From Trichobilharzia regenti (Eukaryota > Platyhelminthes > Trematoda > Strigeidida > Schistosomatidae), in assembly GCA_944472135.2 (NCBI GenBank), contig OX235263.1, positions 31,115,379 through 31,179,378 of the forward strand: DNA of 64,000 bases, read 5' to 3'. The notes below the pieces were generated by a model. The model had not been told where the DNA came from and did no database searches. It was given only the letters and a program-made list of their open reading frames with translations. Shown here piece after piece: positions 54,450-64,000 of this stretch. The translations under genes and the position numbers were made by a program. How positions within the stretch are numbered: position 1 is the stretch's first letter; each line of letters begins with the position of its first letter.

Positions 54450-56198
54450 TTGCTTATGATTCGCATGGCAGCAGACTGTGTTCCACAGTAACTATAAATG
54501 CATGAAGATTAGTTGTTCGGCAAGTCGATATTAGACTTCGCGACGTCCAGATTGACATTTTGATAAAGCATATAAATCCATATATGTAGCTCTAAGAGAC
54601 ACCCTATGACTTTCTGAGCTAGTGCTACATTTTGATCTGACCGCCTCTAACGTTTTTAAAGCCTAACTCTACTTAAGTTAAAATTCCTCAATGACTTGTC
54701 ATCTATAAAGCCTTTCTCAGCACAACCCGGCCGATTGATTGTCGTAATTACCTGATATTCTGCCTCTAACACATTTTTACTTACCATGTTGTGGAATCTA
54801 TCATGAGTGATTGACAAAAGATACCTATTGCCAAATCCTTATGTTTCCTTGCTTCAATGTTCATGTCTGATATTTGCCTTTACAAGCCATTCCACGTCTG
54901 TAAGCATTCAAGCATAGTACATGACTAGCATACCATACATCTTCGAGATACTTAAAAGGTCAGAATAACAACAATTGTCAAACCCTTTGATTCAAAAAGC
55001 ACACATTGTATGCTTTTATTCTCAAACCTGGAGAGGGATGGAGACTTGATCACTGCACACCCATCAGGCTTGGTACATGCCTGGTTTAATAGATTTTACA
55101 TCGCATCGAGAAGCTTTTAGTTTGCGTTCGAACTTATATTCTAAGCCAGTCAAGGTGAAGCGACAACATGATTATTTCAGTAAGACATGTGCTCTTTCTA
55201 ATTAATTGGAATGATGTGAGGTTTACCACTCTAGCGGGCTCTCTTATACACTGCATCTAGTGCGGGATTTATCAACGCCATTTTCAAACACTTCCAAAGT
55301 CAAAACATGAGTTTCCGTTGTAAACTCAAGAAAGCATTTGTGATCTCATTTGGCATTAAGTAGTTAATGCCCATTTTCAAAGTGTTCTGCCCAACATTCC
55401 ATAAATCCCTTAAATTTCCATCCTCCTACAAGGTAATTCTACTTACGATTTATCTTTTGAACGAGCATCTACAGTTGGTGGGTGTTAGCCGAAATCGATA
55501 ATTTTTCAACTTCTTTTCTTATCCAGTAATAATAAAAAAGGCCGTAACGAAATACTACAAACTGTCGATCTCGCCTCAGTTTCTACTCATTCCGATGTTA
55601 TATACTAAACAATTCACAAATATAGGTTAACTTGAGTAACTTAAACAGCTTAACAGTCGATCATACATTATTCTGAATTTGTTTATACAACTGATGCAAA
55701 TGTCATCTCTGTATGAAACATGACGTGTAATATGCTGACTTTTAACATGACAATAACTTTGTGTCGTAATACCTTTTAATTCAAAAACTACATAAAGTGT
55801 CGACAACAGAATGTTCAAGTAAATACTTGTCATTATGTGAAAAGACACCCACACACAACTAGACTACTCAGATATACTACAGAAACTCTAAGAAACCTGG
55901 AAGCTGTTTAGCACTTCTATTATTACATTACATCTAGCATGAAAGATCAAGAAATTTATAACAAGTACTAATTAAAAAATAAGCACAAGAAGAAACCAAT
56001 TAAGGTATATCGATGCTGAAATCATAAAAAAGAGTGATAATCTGAGAAACATTGTAAGTTCATATGAAAAAGATAACAGAAAATAAAGCAAGAGAAAAAC
56101 AAAATCTATCATATCAAGTAGAAAAATGTTCTGTATCAATTGAAGTATGAAAAATAATAGCAAAAAATCAGTACAATGAAATCTTGTATTGCACTTTT
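54450..56198. other. No gene seen
   Basis: Mostly AT-rich non-coding sequence. Short frames on both strands lack motifs. It may be intronic or downstream sequence of the possible minus-strand gene whose terminal exon is at 56199-56402. Confidence 0.4.
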
Positions 56199-56402
56199 TC
56201 AGTTTTCGAATGCTGAGCACTGTGTACTTGAATCAAAATCACCAAATGAGAATGTTCTGATTGAATTTGAATAATTTGATGACACAGAATAGTTCTCATT
56301 GTATTCGGTATCCCCTTTGAATCCAGAATCTGTCTGGCTGCAGTCTGATTCATGATTAGCTATATTTTCTGAACTGAGACCAGATTTAAGCTGGTGACAG
56401 AA
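56199..56402 (-). CDS. Possible terminal exon of a minus-strand host gene
   Basis: On the minus strand a pyrimidine-rich acceptor (ttactttcag) precedes an open stretch of 67 codons ending at TGA (56199-56201). The peptide is Ser/Asn/Asp-rich (FCHQLKSGLSSENIANHESD ... CSAFEN) with no known domain. It cannot be joined directly to the exon at 61757-62083 because the phases differ (0 here, 2 there), so at least one more exon would be needed. The assignment is weak. Confidence 0.3.
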   Translation of the reverse strand, partial: FCHQLKSGLSSENIANHESDCSQTDSGFKGDTEYNENYSVSSNYSNSIRTFSFGDFDSSTQCSAFEN

Positions 56403-56478
56403 CTGAAAGTAATTAAAAAACCAAGCGTTTTTATTACGGGAGAATGATGACAATAGTTTGGATTATGATCATTTAGAA

Positions 56479-56481
<3 letters not shown>

Positions 56482-56521
<40 letters not shown>
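56482..56521. repeat. (AT)n microsatellite
   Basis: About 20 uninterrupted AT units. A likely length-polymorphic site. Confidence 0.95.
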
Positions 56522-56522
<1 letters not shown>

Positions 56523-57244
56523 CCTAAAGAGACATAATGCTAAAGTTTGAACAGGACTACCTTACGTTGCATGGTAGGATGAGGATATAAAAGTCTTTGA
56601 GGTACATAACACTGGGGAATTTAAGGTAAACTGAAGCTCACAGCGGTACACTTTTTAAAAAGTAACTATTAAAGTGAGAATTGTTTCCCACAGGATGATA
56701 AAAGCTTACTACCGGTACAAGGATAACAAGTACACCCGAAATTCCAAGGACTTTACGCTAAAATCTCTGTGTGCCAATAACTAACAACTGATATGAGGAA
56801 GTGAAAGTCAGAGCTTAACTTTAAAAATATTTTTAATGATGGTTGTAACACCATGATCTTAAAAAATAACACATTACGATAGCTAATAAACGTCATCTAC
56901 CCAGAAACATACATCTAAAATAACTAAGCGTTTTTACATGCATTTTTGATTGGCGTTAAAATCTTAAAAAGTGCAAAAATCAATAAATGAAAATGATACT
57001 TGAATTGCTGAGCAAGCAGTATGTTTTACAATGTGAACAACAAGTCAACTAAGCGTTTTGAAAAACACATAAAATTTCTAAATTAAAGTAACACTAGCAT
57101 GCATGGAATCATATTCGAAAATAAGTGTATTAAGGTGTAGAGAATGTTTCATTTAATAAAAGGAGTCATCAGATAAAAACCAAACAAAAAAATTCAGGGG
57201 AGTATTTCGAAGATCTCAATATATTCCGCTATAATTCCTAAAGT
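56522..57244. other. No gene seen
   Basis: Non-coding, AT-rich. No ORF, RNA gene or repeat recognised. Confidence 0.45.
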
Positions 57245-58114
57245 TCTTGCGTCATAAAACGTCAATGCTTTGACTTGATATCATTTGACTTTACACTTGA
57301 GACTGAATCCGACGGAATGTTCCACTTCCTCGACGTCCATCTGATAAGAAACGCCGACAACTCTCTGAAAAGGTCCATATACAAAAAGCCTACATGGAAT
57401 GGACAAGTCATCAACTTTCAAAGCTTCGTGCCCCTGAGCAGAAAGAGGAACCTTATACACGCTCTTTCCTCGAGGATTCGGAAGATATGCAGCGAGGAAG
57501 TGGTTGAAGAAGAACTGCGTAATCTTCGAAAAACCCTGATGGAAAACGGTTTCCCGTCCAGGTTCATAGACAAGAATCTCAAACCTAAGAAGACTTCCGA
57601 ACAAGTCCAATCCGTTCCAAAGAAAATACTTCTGCTTAATCTAGAATTCAAAGGCGATATTGAAGCAGAAATCCTTCGCAAACGCCTCTCAAAATCGCTT
57701 AGGAAAACATACTTCGCCGCAAGCCCACGACTGACGTTTTCCTGCGAGAAACTATTCGGCCAGAACGCGAAAGACAAGCTGTCGCATTGGGCCACCTCAA
57801 CGTGCATATACCAGGTTACTTGCTCTTGTGGAGCTGAGTACGTTGGCCGTACCATACGCCGACTTGAAAAATGCGCTCGTGAACACTACCCAGCCTGGTT
57901 AGTAAAAGGAGACCAAAAGCGTGTATACAGTTCAGTGACAGAACATCTGGTTAATTCAGGACATTCAGCGCCACTCGAAAAATCCTTCAAAGTAATATAC
58001 AAGATTCAACCAAACCTATCAAAGGGAGTGAAATCAAGACATATAAGCATAGCCAAGGCGCTAGCTATCCAAGAGCTCAAACCCAAGCTTTGTATCCAAA
58101 AGAAATATGTCTAA
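57245..58114 (+). pseudogene. Penelope-like element, 3' part: RT end plus GIY-YIG endonuclease
   Basis: The frame to TAA near 58114 starts inside the RT: FHFLDVHLIRNADNSLKRSI, then YKKPTWNGQVINFQSF and RKRNLIHALSSRIRKICS. It continues through a basic linker to a GIY-YIG domain at about residues 180-275: CIYQVTCSCGAEYVGRTIRR, LEKCAREHYPAW, VTEHLVNSGH. This order is characteristic of Penelope-like elements (PLEs). The C.C pair before the YVG motif and the downstream R and EH residues are present, so the endonuclease part looks intact, but the catalytic RT is absent. The beginning near 57245 is a 5' truncation. Confidence 0.85.
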
Positions 58115-58620
58115 CCCCTGTCCCTGCCACGGCCATCATAAACAGGTAATTTTTCAGTAATGACCATCCTATCGCTTTTCTTATCTAAACTTCCTGTTTA
58201 TTCATATTATTTTAAGTTTTAATCCCTGTTTACACTACCACATTTTCATACCCGAACTTCGTGTTTATTTTGTCATTTTACTATTTCTACATATTTAATC
58301 CCTGATTGCATAAACAATTATTCATCACAGTTTTTTATCCAAACATCCTGTCTATTTTGTTATCTCTACATTTCTAACCCCTAATTGCACAATGTCAATC
58401 TCCTTAGTTATTATGATGCTACTTTGTTTGAGTTTTATCCATCCCCCTGTTTATTATGGCATTCTAATTCCCAATTTTAATTTTTGTTAATTTGATCCTT
58501 AACCGGAAATTATTCTGGAACTTTCCCATCCATTTGATATAAATACACAAATGTACAGTCTAGATGATAACTTCGTCGAAAAGAAAATTTTCTTCGCTGC
58601 AATTGTGTTCTTGAAATAAA
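58115..58620 (+). other. Probable 3' UTR of the Penelope-like fragment
   Basis: Pyrimidine-rich sequence with loosely repeated blocks (taacccctgt, cctgtttattc, taatccctg). It ends near an AATAAA at about 58614-58619. No protein. No convincing hammerhead core found. Confidence 0.45.
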
Positions 58621-58929
58621 ACATCAAGAAATCATAAGGAATATGAACACCCTGAAACAAGCAGAAATAATTTGAGAAAATAAGTAGATAAACTGTGGAG
58701 AGTACACTAGTTGGAAGGTTTAGTTGATAAAGACTGTTGTATTCAAGAATTTCGATATTATAAACAGTGAATACTACCTTGACCGGTTACTGGGTAGTAA
58801 CCAAACTCATGCATCTTGTCCTTGGGTCGGCGCCCACTGAATTCTATGAGTCAAGTGTGCAATGTGGTCGCCATATTAGATGACCTGAAATCTCAGTGCA
58901 CACTGAATTGATGTTAGGTGATTGGATGA

Positions 58930-59170
58930 AAACGGCACTCCTACAGGAGGCCAATCGCTAGCCCGAGTAGCTCAGTGGTAACGTCTCTGACTGTAACACT
59001 GGGTTTAGCGTGTTCGAATCTCACAAGGGATATCAGTTTCTTTGAGATTGCAGGTACGCTTTGCTGACAAGTGTCAACAAGCACAGAATCTAAGGTCAGA
59101 GGTTCCTGCCAACTGTCTCCAATACTCTAAAATCAATTCAGTGAATATGTCTGTACCACTGTAAGTGAAT
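58930..59170 (+). repeat. tRNA-derived SINE, copy 1
   Basis: The tRNA-like head at 58961-59030 has A-box-like tagctcagtggtaacg and B-box-like tgttcgaatc. It is preceded by cctacaggaggccaatcg and followed by a body that also occurs in copy 2 (gcaggtacgctttgctgac / gcagatatgccttgctgac). Paired copies in one orientation with the same flanking motif indicate a SINE family rather than a working tRNA gene. No intact acceptor stem. Confidence 0.65.
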
Positions 59171-59990
59171 TTGAGCTAAGTGACGGAAGCTCTCTAATTA
59201 TTCGTTGCTAACACTCAAAGGAAGTCAGTCTGGTCTTCTACACCGTTTCATTTCAGTTTAGTAACTTCAAGGCTCAATCGAAACTAATTCAAGTCCAGGA
59301 AATATTGCATGCTGTGAAAGGTGATACTTTGGTATGTATCACTTTCAACATATACCATATACTGGTACGAGTTGTTATGGTTCCAGTAGAAGTCAGTATA
59401 AAAAGGGGTCCCTATATATGAAAATAATTTAAACGAAATCCAAAAGTCTTACAAAATGAAAGGAAGGTCAAAAGAAACATAATATAATAATGGTAACCGT
59501 AATAATGAAGGTATGAATTTATCTAGCCTACTGCAATTGATTCCAAATCATATCGCATCAATTAATTTATGCATTCTACTTAAGATTCTATGTCTCACTT
59601 CTATATTACATATAAGGCGATTTCACTAAACAAAAATCACAATACAACAACAATAGTGATAAAACATTCGGAAACACAGCACAACTTATTCGTCGGTGTG
59701 CAACTAGTGACCACACCTATAACACAAGTATTTCGCTTGGGTACAACATATCTTTTGTATGTATGCCGAAATTTCCTCAACAAGAAGTCTACCAGGGTCC
59801 ATATTCCTTACTAGATAAGAGAAATGACTAAAGAATGCGAATGGTTTCTTAATTAGCAGTAATATTTATCTGGACACTTTTTTTATAACCAGACAACTTT
59901 TAAAGAATGAAATAAACAATATTTGGACAACCAGACAGTACCACATGATAACCTTAGTTTTAAATGACCTTTGTGTTCAAACGCACTGTG
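59171..59990. other. No gene seen
   Basis: AT-rich non-coding sequence. An open frame at 59590-59814 has no recognisable domain. Confidence 0.45.
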
Positions 59991-60190
59991 CCTTGATTGG
60001 TTGAAGGATTTCACTATTAACTGACATCAGTTAGAGAGCCATTGGAAAACCTGGGAGTACCGCACAAATGTTTCGTCCTAGTTTGGGACTCTTCAACAGT
60101 ACGCACCCACCACTAGAGTTCGAACCCAGGACCTTCCGGTTACAAGGCGAGCTCGCAGACCACCATTGGGACCCAATCCAATGACACACG
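59991..60190 (-). repeat. Sm-alpha-like SINE with degenerate hammerhead core
   Basis: The minus strand shows a pol III head (A-box-like tggtggtctgcgagc near 60166, B-box-like gggttcgaactc near 60127) and then gtggtgggtgcgtactg. Next comes a hammerhead-type stretch at 60070-60100: TTGAAGAGTCCC, a short loop, AGGACGAAAC. The arms GTCC and GGAC and the GAAAC half are preserved, while the CTGATGA half reads TTGAAGA. This is the plan of the Sm-alpha SINE family of schistosomes. The ribozyme is probably weak or dead. Confidence 0.6.
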
Positions 60191-60287
60191 AATTCTAACT
60201 TCCGCCAATTCATGTCTTACCAAAAATCCCCTTCCAAGTGGAATGAAAGAATATAAGTATAAAACTTGGGCACTGTGGTAGAGTATA

Positions 60288-60398
60288 ATTCCATTATAGA
60301 TAAGATTTTTATTTTGATAAATCGCACAGTGTTTACAGTTATATGAACTGTAAACACTGTGCGATTTATCAAAATAAAAATCTTATCTATAATGGAAT
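60288..60398. repeat. Perfect 53-bp-arm hairpin
   Basis: Arms 60288-60340 and 60346-60398 are exact reverse complements around the loop atatg (positions p and 120686-p). tggaatgaaagaa occurs just left of it (from about 60239) and again overlapping its right end (from about 60393). There is no internal ORF. It could be a foldback MITE-like insertion or a template-switch product. Confidence 0.9.
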
Positions 60399-61756
60399 GA
60401 AAGAAGCCTATTGATAAAGCTATGATCAGAAACCCAAATTCTTACGAATATCTCATCTACGAGAAAGTCTTTCGAAAATACGGTAATCAGCCTGCACAAA
60501 TTCGTCAAGGTAACAGTAGTAAGCCAGTAGTCCGTTTGTGAATTATCAGCCTGGCTATGATTTAAAAAGATGACCACTGAAAGTGAATAGCATGAAGTTG
60601 AAAGTGTTAAAATAACGTTTTTTTGAACTACTGTTTGAAAGGGATGTCATCCAAGATGAAATGGTTGGAAATTTTGAAAAATAAGATGATTCTACCTTTT
60701 TCTGCTATCCCGAAATCCTGAATATTGAATTGCTATACATCTCTAATTATAATAATGCATTAAAGGTAAAGTGTTTTCACATACTTACTGATGTGTTTTC
60801 CAGCTAGGACGCTTCCACACACAACTCTATAGTACTGTCACTGTCCTTCTGTGTACACCACAGTTATCTGACATTTGGAGAGGTGAAAAAACCGATACAA
60901 GCATATTACCTCATCAAGTAACTTATGTTCTCCAGATTAAATCATATACATAATATCAATGTTTCTCATCTAAGAATAGAGCTATAAGCGATAACCAGTA
61001 AGTAGTAAGATATTTGTAGCGTTCTGCATTATCAACATTTAAGGTTTAAATTGCTTGTTTTGACCTAGTAAACTTGTGCAGTACAAGATAAGATCAGTTT
61101 TTTCTATTTTGAAAATCGTAAAGATTAAACAGTAGAAGAATGCAACATATTAGTATACTTCCAGAGTGTAAAAAGTAGAAAGAATTACACTAAACAGGAC
61201 GTCATACAACGTTATACCATAATTTAAAAGAATTCATCGTTAATTAAAAACATTCAGATTGAATTAAAGTTGGATAGGCGAACAAATGGTATTTTGGCGA
61301 GAAACAGCGTATATATATGTATATTCTTATGTTTTGTTTCACCATGACTTCCTTGCAACAATCCTCACTGGACGACTGATTCATGATAAACAAAATTTAT
61401 GTTAAAATTGTAAAATAACTTGTTTCATTAAATAAATTATACGCAGCTGACGAGGACCAACGAAGTAAAATGGACCCATCAATGTTTATTTTATCTCTGT
61501 CCAAATTAAGACACTAAAATTGATTGCAAGCCCCTTGTATTCTCAATTTTAAATTCACAATGAAAAAGTACAAGGGAATGCTTGTTTGCCCCAGCTTTTT
61601 CACAGCTGTACTGATAGATAAGCACACAACCAAACCAGAGATCACCTTCGAGAGGAATTTCTTCCCAACCCGAACGAACGTCTATTCTCAATAGAACTAA
61701 CTTGACATGGTAACAAAAACAGACAAACAAATCAACACACACAAATTGTCACTAAC
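60399..61756. other. No gene confirmed
   Basis: Mostly AT-rich. On the minus strand near 60781-60850 there is a plausible acceptor and a GTAAGTATG donor, but all three frames of the enclosed segment contain stops, so it is not called as an exon. It may be intronic to the possible minus-strand gene. Confidence 0.4.
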
Positions 61757-62083
61757 CTCTTTTGTTGAATGGGGGATGAAAGCAATTCTAAACCGCAATC
61801 TTTAGCTGTCGGCAGCTCTACAGAGCTTAATCGTAAAAGTAAATCACTCATATTATCAGTTCCCTTCTCTAAGACAGAATTTATCACAGAAAATACTGAA
61901 CATAATTTTTCCGGAACTGAATGATAACGTGTGTACTGGGATGACTCAGAATTTGAATAATCTGGTGAGCACACAGTCTTGTCTTTTGAATCCTCCAGAT
62001 AGAGATACGATTGCTTGAGTAAGTCTAATAAACTCGACAGATAGTAATTACTGACATCCGACTGTTTCAAAGCTTGTAAGCAT
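61757..62083 (-). CDS. Possible internal exon of a minus-strand host gene
   Basis: The minus strand has a T-rich acceptor (ttttttag) before 62083, an open frame of 108 codons and a donor AG|GTTAGT at 61757/61756. The exon is 327 bp, divisible by three, entering and leaving in phase 2. The peptide (CLQALKQSDVSNYYLSSLLD ... ELLSSPIQQK) is Leu/Ser-rich and looks alpha-helical; I recognise no family. Splice signals on both sides and a fully open frame make a real exon more likely than chance. Confidence 0.45.
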
Positions 62084-62520
62084 CTAAAAAATATTTAAAA
62101 GAAATCACATTCAGATATACATAAAAAAGTAATTTATGCTTGAAATGTATCATGTTAAAATAATGAACAATAAACTATTGATTTAACTGCACATTAAAAA
62201 GTTTAGAAATCTCAAGACGGAAGACAAAAGAGAGGGATAATTCTCCTGTTCCATAACGACATTCAGAAAGTCTAGTAGATGAAAACCAGTCATCATCATT
62301 CAGCACTACTCATGCTGTGACTGACATAGAAACATTCAATAACAATATGAACTCCTAGCCGATAGTCATATATGAATAAAGAGATAATCAGAAAAAAACA
62401 AGAAATGAGAATAGTATCTCACAATAAAGATGTAGCATATTCAGTCACCTGATTCTGCCAAAATCACGATATTCAAGATATCAGGATAGTAGACACGTCA
62501 TATTAGTTACTGGAGTCCAA
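62084..62520. other. No gene seen
   Basis: Non-coding, AT-rich; possibly intronic to the minus-strand gene. Confidence 0.4.
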
Positions 62521-62860
62521 TTAAAGTACCCACTACAGTCCTACAGGAGGTCAATCGTGAGCCCGAATAGCTCAGCGGTAACGTCTCTGACTGCAGTACT
62601 CACCAGGTGACGCAGGTTCGAATCTCAGAAGAGACATGAGTTCCTTCAGGGTTGCAGATATGCCTTGCTGACTGAAGAGTGCCAACTAGCACAAAACCTA
62701 GGTGCAACCAAGACTTCCTGTGGCCGATTGCTTCCAACTATCTAATATCATCAAATCAATGTGTGCACCGTGATGGTGAGCTACCTAGAATGATGGCCAC
62801 ATTGCAAACCTGACTGACAGAATCCAGTCTGCATCAAAAAAAAGGGCTAGACAAGTCACA
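62521..62860 (+). repeat. tRNA-derived SINE, copy 2
   Basis: Head at 62561-62634 with tagctcagcggtaacg and aggttcgaatc, preceded by cctacaggaggtcaatcg as in copy 1. Similar stretches bracket it: cacgtcatattagttactgg (62496 region) and caagtcacactaattactag (62850 region). These may be repeat-unit ends or diverged duplications. Confidence 0.65.
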
Positions 62861-64000
62861 CTAATTACTAGTGTCCAATCGAAGAATTATCCCAATTTTT
62901 CAGAAATTTTTAACCATTTCATTTTGGATGACAGTCCCTTCAAACACTACTTCCAAAATGACTACGAATCAAGGTTTCCTAGAATGGAACATTCGGTAAA
63001 TATTTGAAGCATATTAGATAAGCCAATACAAGAAGGGTAGGTGAAAAATCCGCTGAGTGAAAAGAGACCCATTATGTTATTTTACATACGAAATAATGAA
63101 TAGAACAATCTTTTGTATAAGTGTAGCTTTTCAAAAAGAAACTATGAACAATATGCCATCTGAAAGCATAAAATGAAACAAAAGTTTCATCCTCAGATCC
63201 TACATCCTTGTTTTACTAACTAACACTATGCGTTTTCATTTTCTAGAGAACAAAACGCAACCAATATGTATAAATGTGGACTGGAAGTAGTGAAACTCAC
63301 CAATTATTGACTGAAGAAACTGCCCAGTTGATTTAAGATACACTAGGTAAAGTGTGGATTTTAATCAGTGACGAAATCGTTCAATAAATGTGATAAAATA
63401 GTCATGGCATTTTAACCCTAATTTTATGCCGATGATGTAAGATTTAAAAATTGTTCAAAAGCATACAAAAGAGAGTTGCTGATACCATCCATATATAACT
63501 TTATTATTTTTGATCTAATACTTCCATGTTGAGTGTTGAACGATTTCTCCTCTTTTTTGATTTGTAGGACTGATTGTAAAAGTTCCTTACTATGATTTTT
63601 TTTTATTCCTTTACGTTGCCAAATGGGACATAGGACCTTAGGGTAGAGCTACGAAGTTTCGGTAGCAGTGATATTTATTTCTACGGGACTGGGTTTCTAA
63701 CCACATCCCTAACCTTTCCTCTTAACCAGTCTTATTATTGGCTTAGCGAGGTAGAGAAGTGCGTGAGAAATACGAATAAACTTGAATTTATTCTAATTTT
63801 CCCTAGTGAAGGTCTTCGAGACACTAAGAACCAATGGATTAAGACTGTTGCTGATATGGCGAAAAAAATAGTTCCCATTGATACAGCAGCATTCATTTTT
63901 TGTTATCTCGCGAATCCATTATATCCTTATTATTTTCCATGTGATTATACTTTCTCACGTATATTCCTCCTCTAACTCTGTGTGTACTATATGAATTGTG
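62861..64000. other. No gene seen
   Basis: AT-rich, non-coding. The open frame at 63763-63975 has no recognisable domain or start context and is not called. Confidence 0.4.

Noticed and set aside
58560..58600. Hammerhead-like gatga...cgtcgaaaag near the Penelope-like 3' end
   Set aside because: The CTGATGA core is not present and the bases between do not form a helix II stem.
58961..59030. Functional tRNA gene
   Set aside because: A- and B-box-like blocks are present but no acceptor stem pairs, and the block recurs with the same flanks at 62561; a SINE head fits better.
60781..60850. Minus-strand exon with acceptor and GTAAGT donor
   Set aside because: Stops occur in all three frames of the enclosed segment.
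63763..63975. Open frame near the right edge as a gene
   Set aside because: Short, without domain, splice context or conserved motif.
1..64000. CRISPR arrays, operons, riboswitches or a bacterial defence system
   Set aside because: The window is eukaryotic; repeats are transposon-derived and no spaced short-repeat array or polycistronic gene block is present.

Overview
This window looks like repeat-rich DNA from a flatworm, most likely a schistosome-type blood fluke. The reasons are AT-rich DNA, CR1-like retrotransposons with two ORFs, a Gypsy element of the CsRn1/Boudicca type (Cys-His gag finger, Trp-tRNA-like primer site), BEL/Pao elements, a Penelope-like GIY-YIG fragment, and a tRNA-derived SINE carrying a degenerate hammerhead-ribozyme core as in Sm-alpha SINEs. 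No bacterial or viral genome organisation is present. The genus is an inference; no host gene here fixes it.

Positions 1-19500 hold decayed non-LTR fragments and a BEL/Pao-derived family that carries LTRs and one gag-type ORF but no protease, reverse transcriptase or integrase. The family occurs as an LTR-gag array (2157-12232) and as an opposite-strand element (13741-17702). The target-site duplications resolve the array: an outer element (TSD acata) was hit by a relative in its 3' UTR (TSD cctac), and an LTR+gag unit of 2510 bp was then tandemly duplicated. Only the opposite-strand copy keeps an intact 650-residue ORF from its own ATG.

Positions 19349-35527 form a near-perfect palindrome of about 16 kb. 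Each arm contains a smaller palindrome, so one defective CR1-like ORF2 segment is present four times in alternating orientation around two BEL fragments. Positions 35528-49350 contain a decayed CR1-like element, a Gypsy integrase gene split by an intact 6-kb CR1-like element A (TSD cgactaa), and a frameshifted relative B on the other strand.

Positions 50597-53068 hold an internally deleted Gypsy element. Its 5' LTR lies about 160 bp before the ATG of the one clear host gene (53227-54303: coiled coil plus filamin-type domain). The remainder, to 64000, is mostly non-coding, with two possible exons of a minus-strand gene, a Penelope-like 3' end, three SINEs, an (AT)n tract and a perfect 53-bp-arm hairpin. 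Functionally this is a transposon graveyard with one probably competent autonomous non-LTR element (A), one apparently intact gag-only LTR element that would need proteins in trans, and host genes toward the right.
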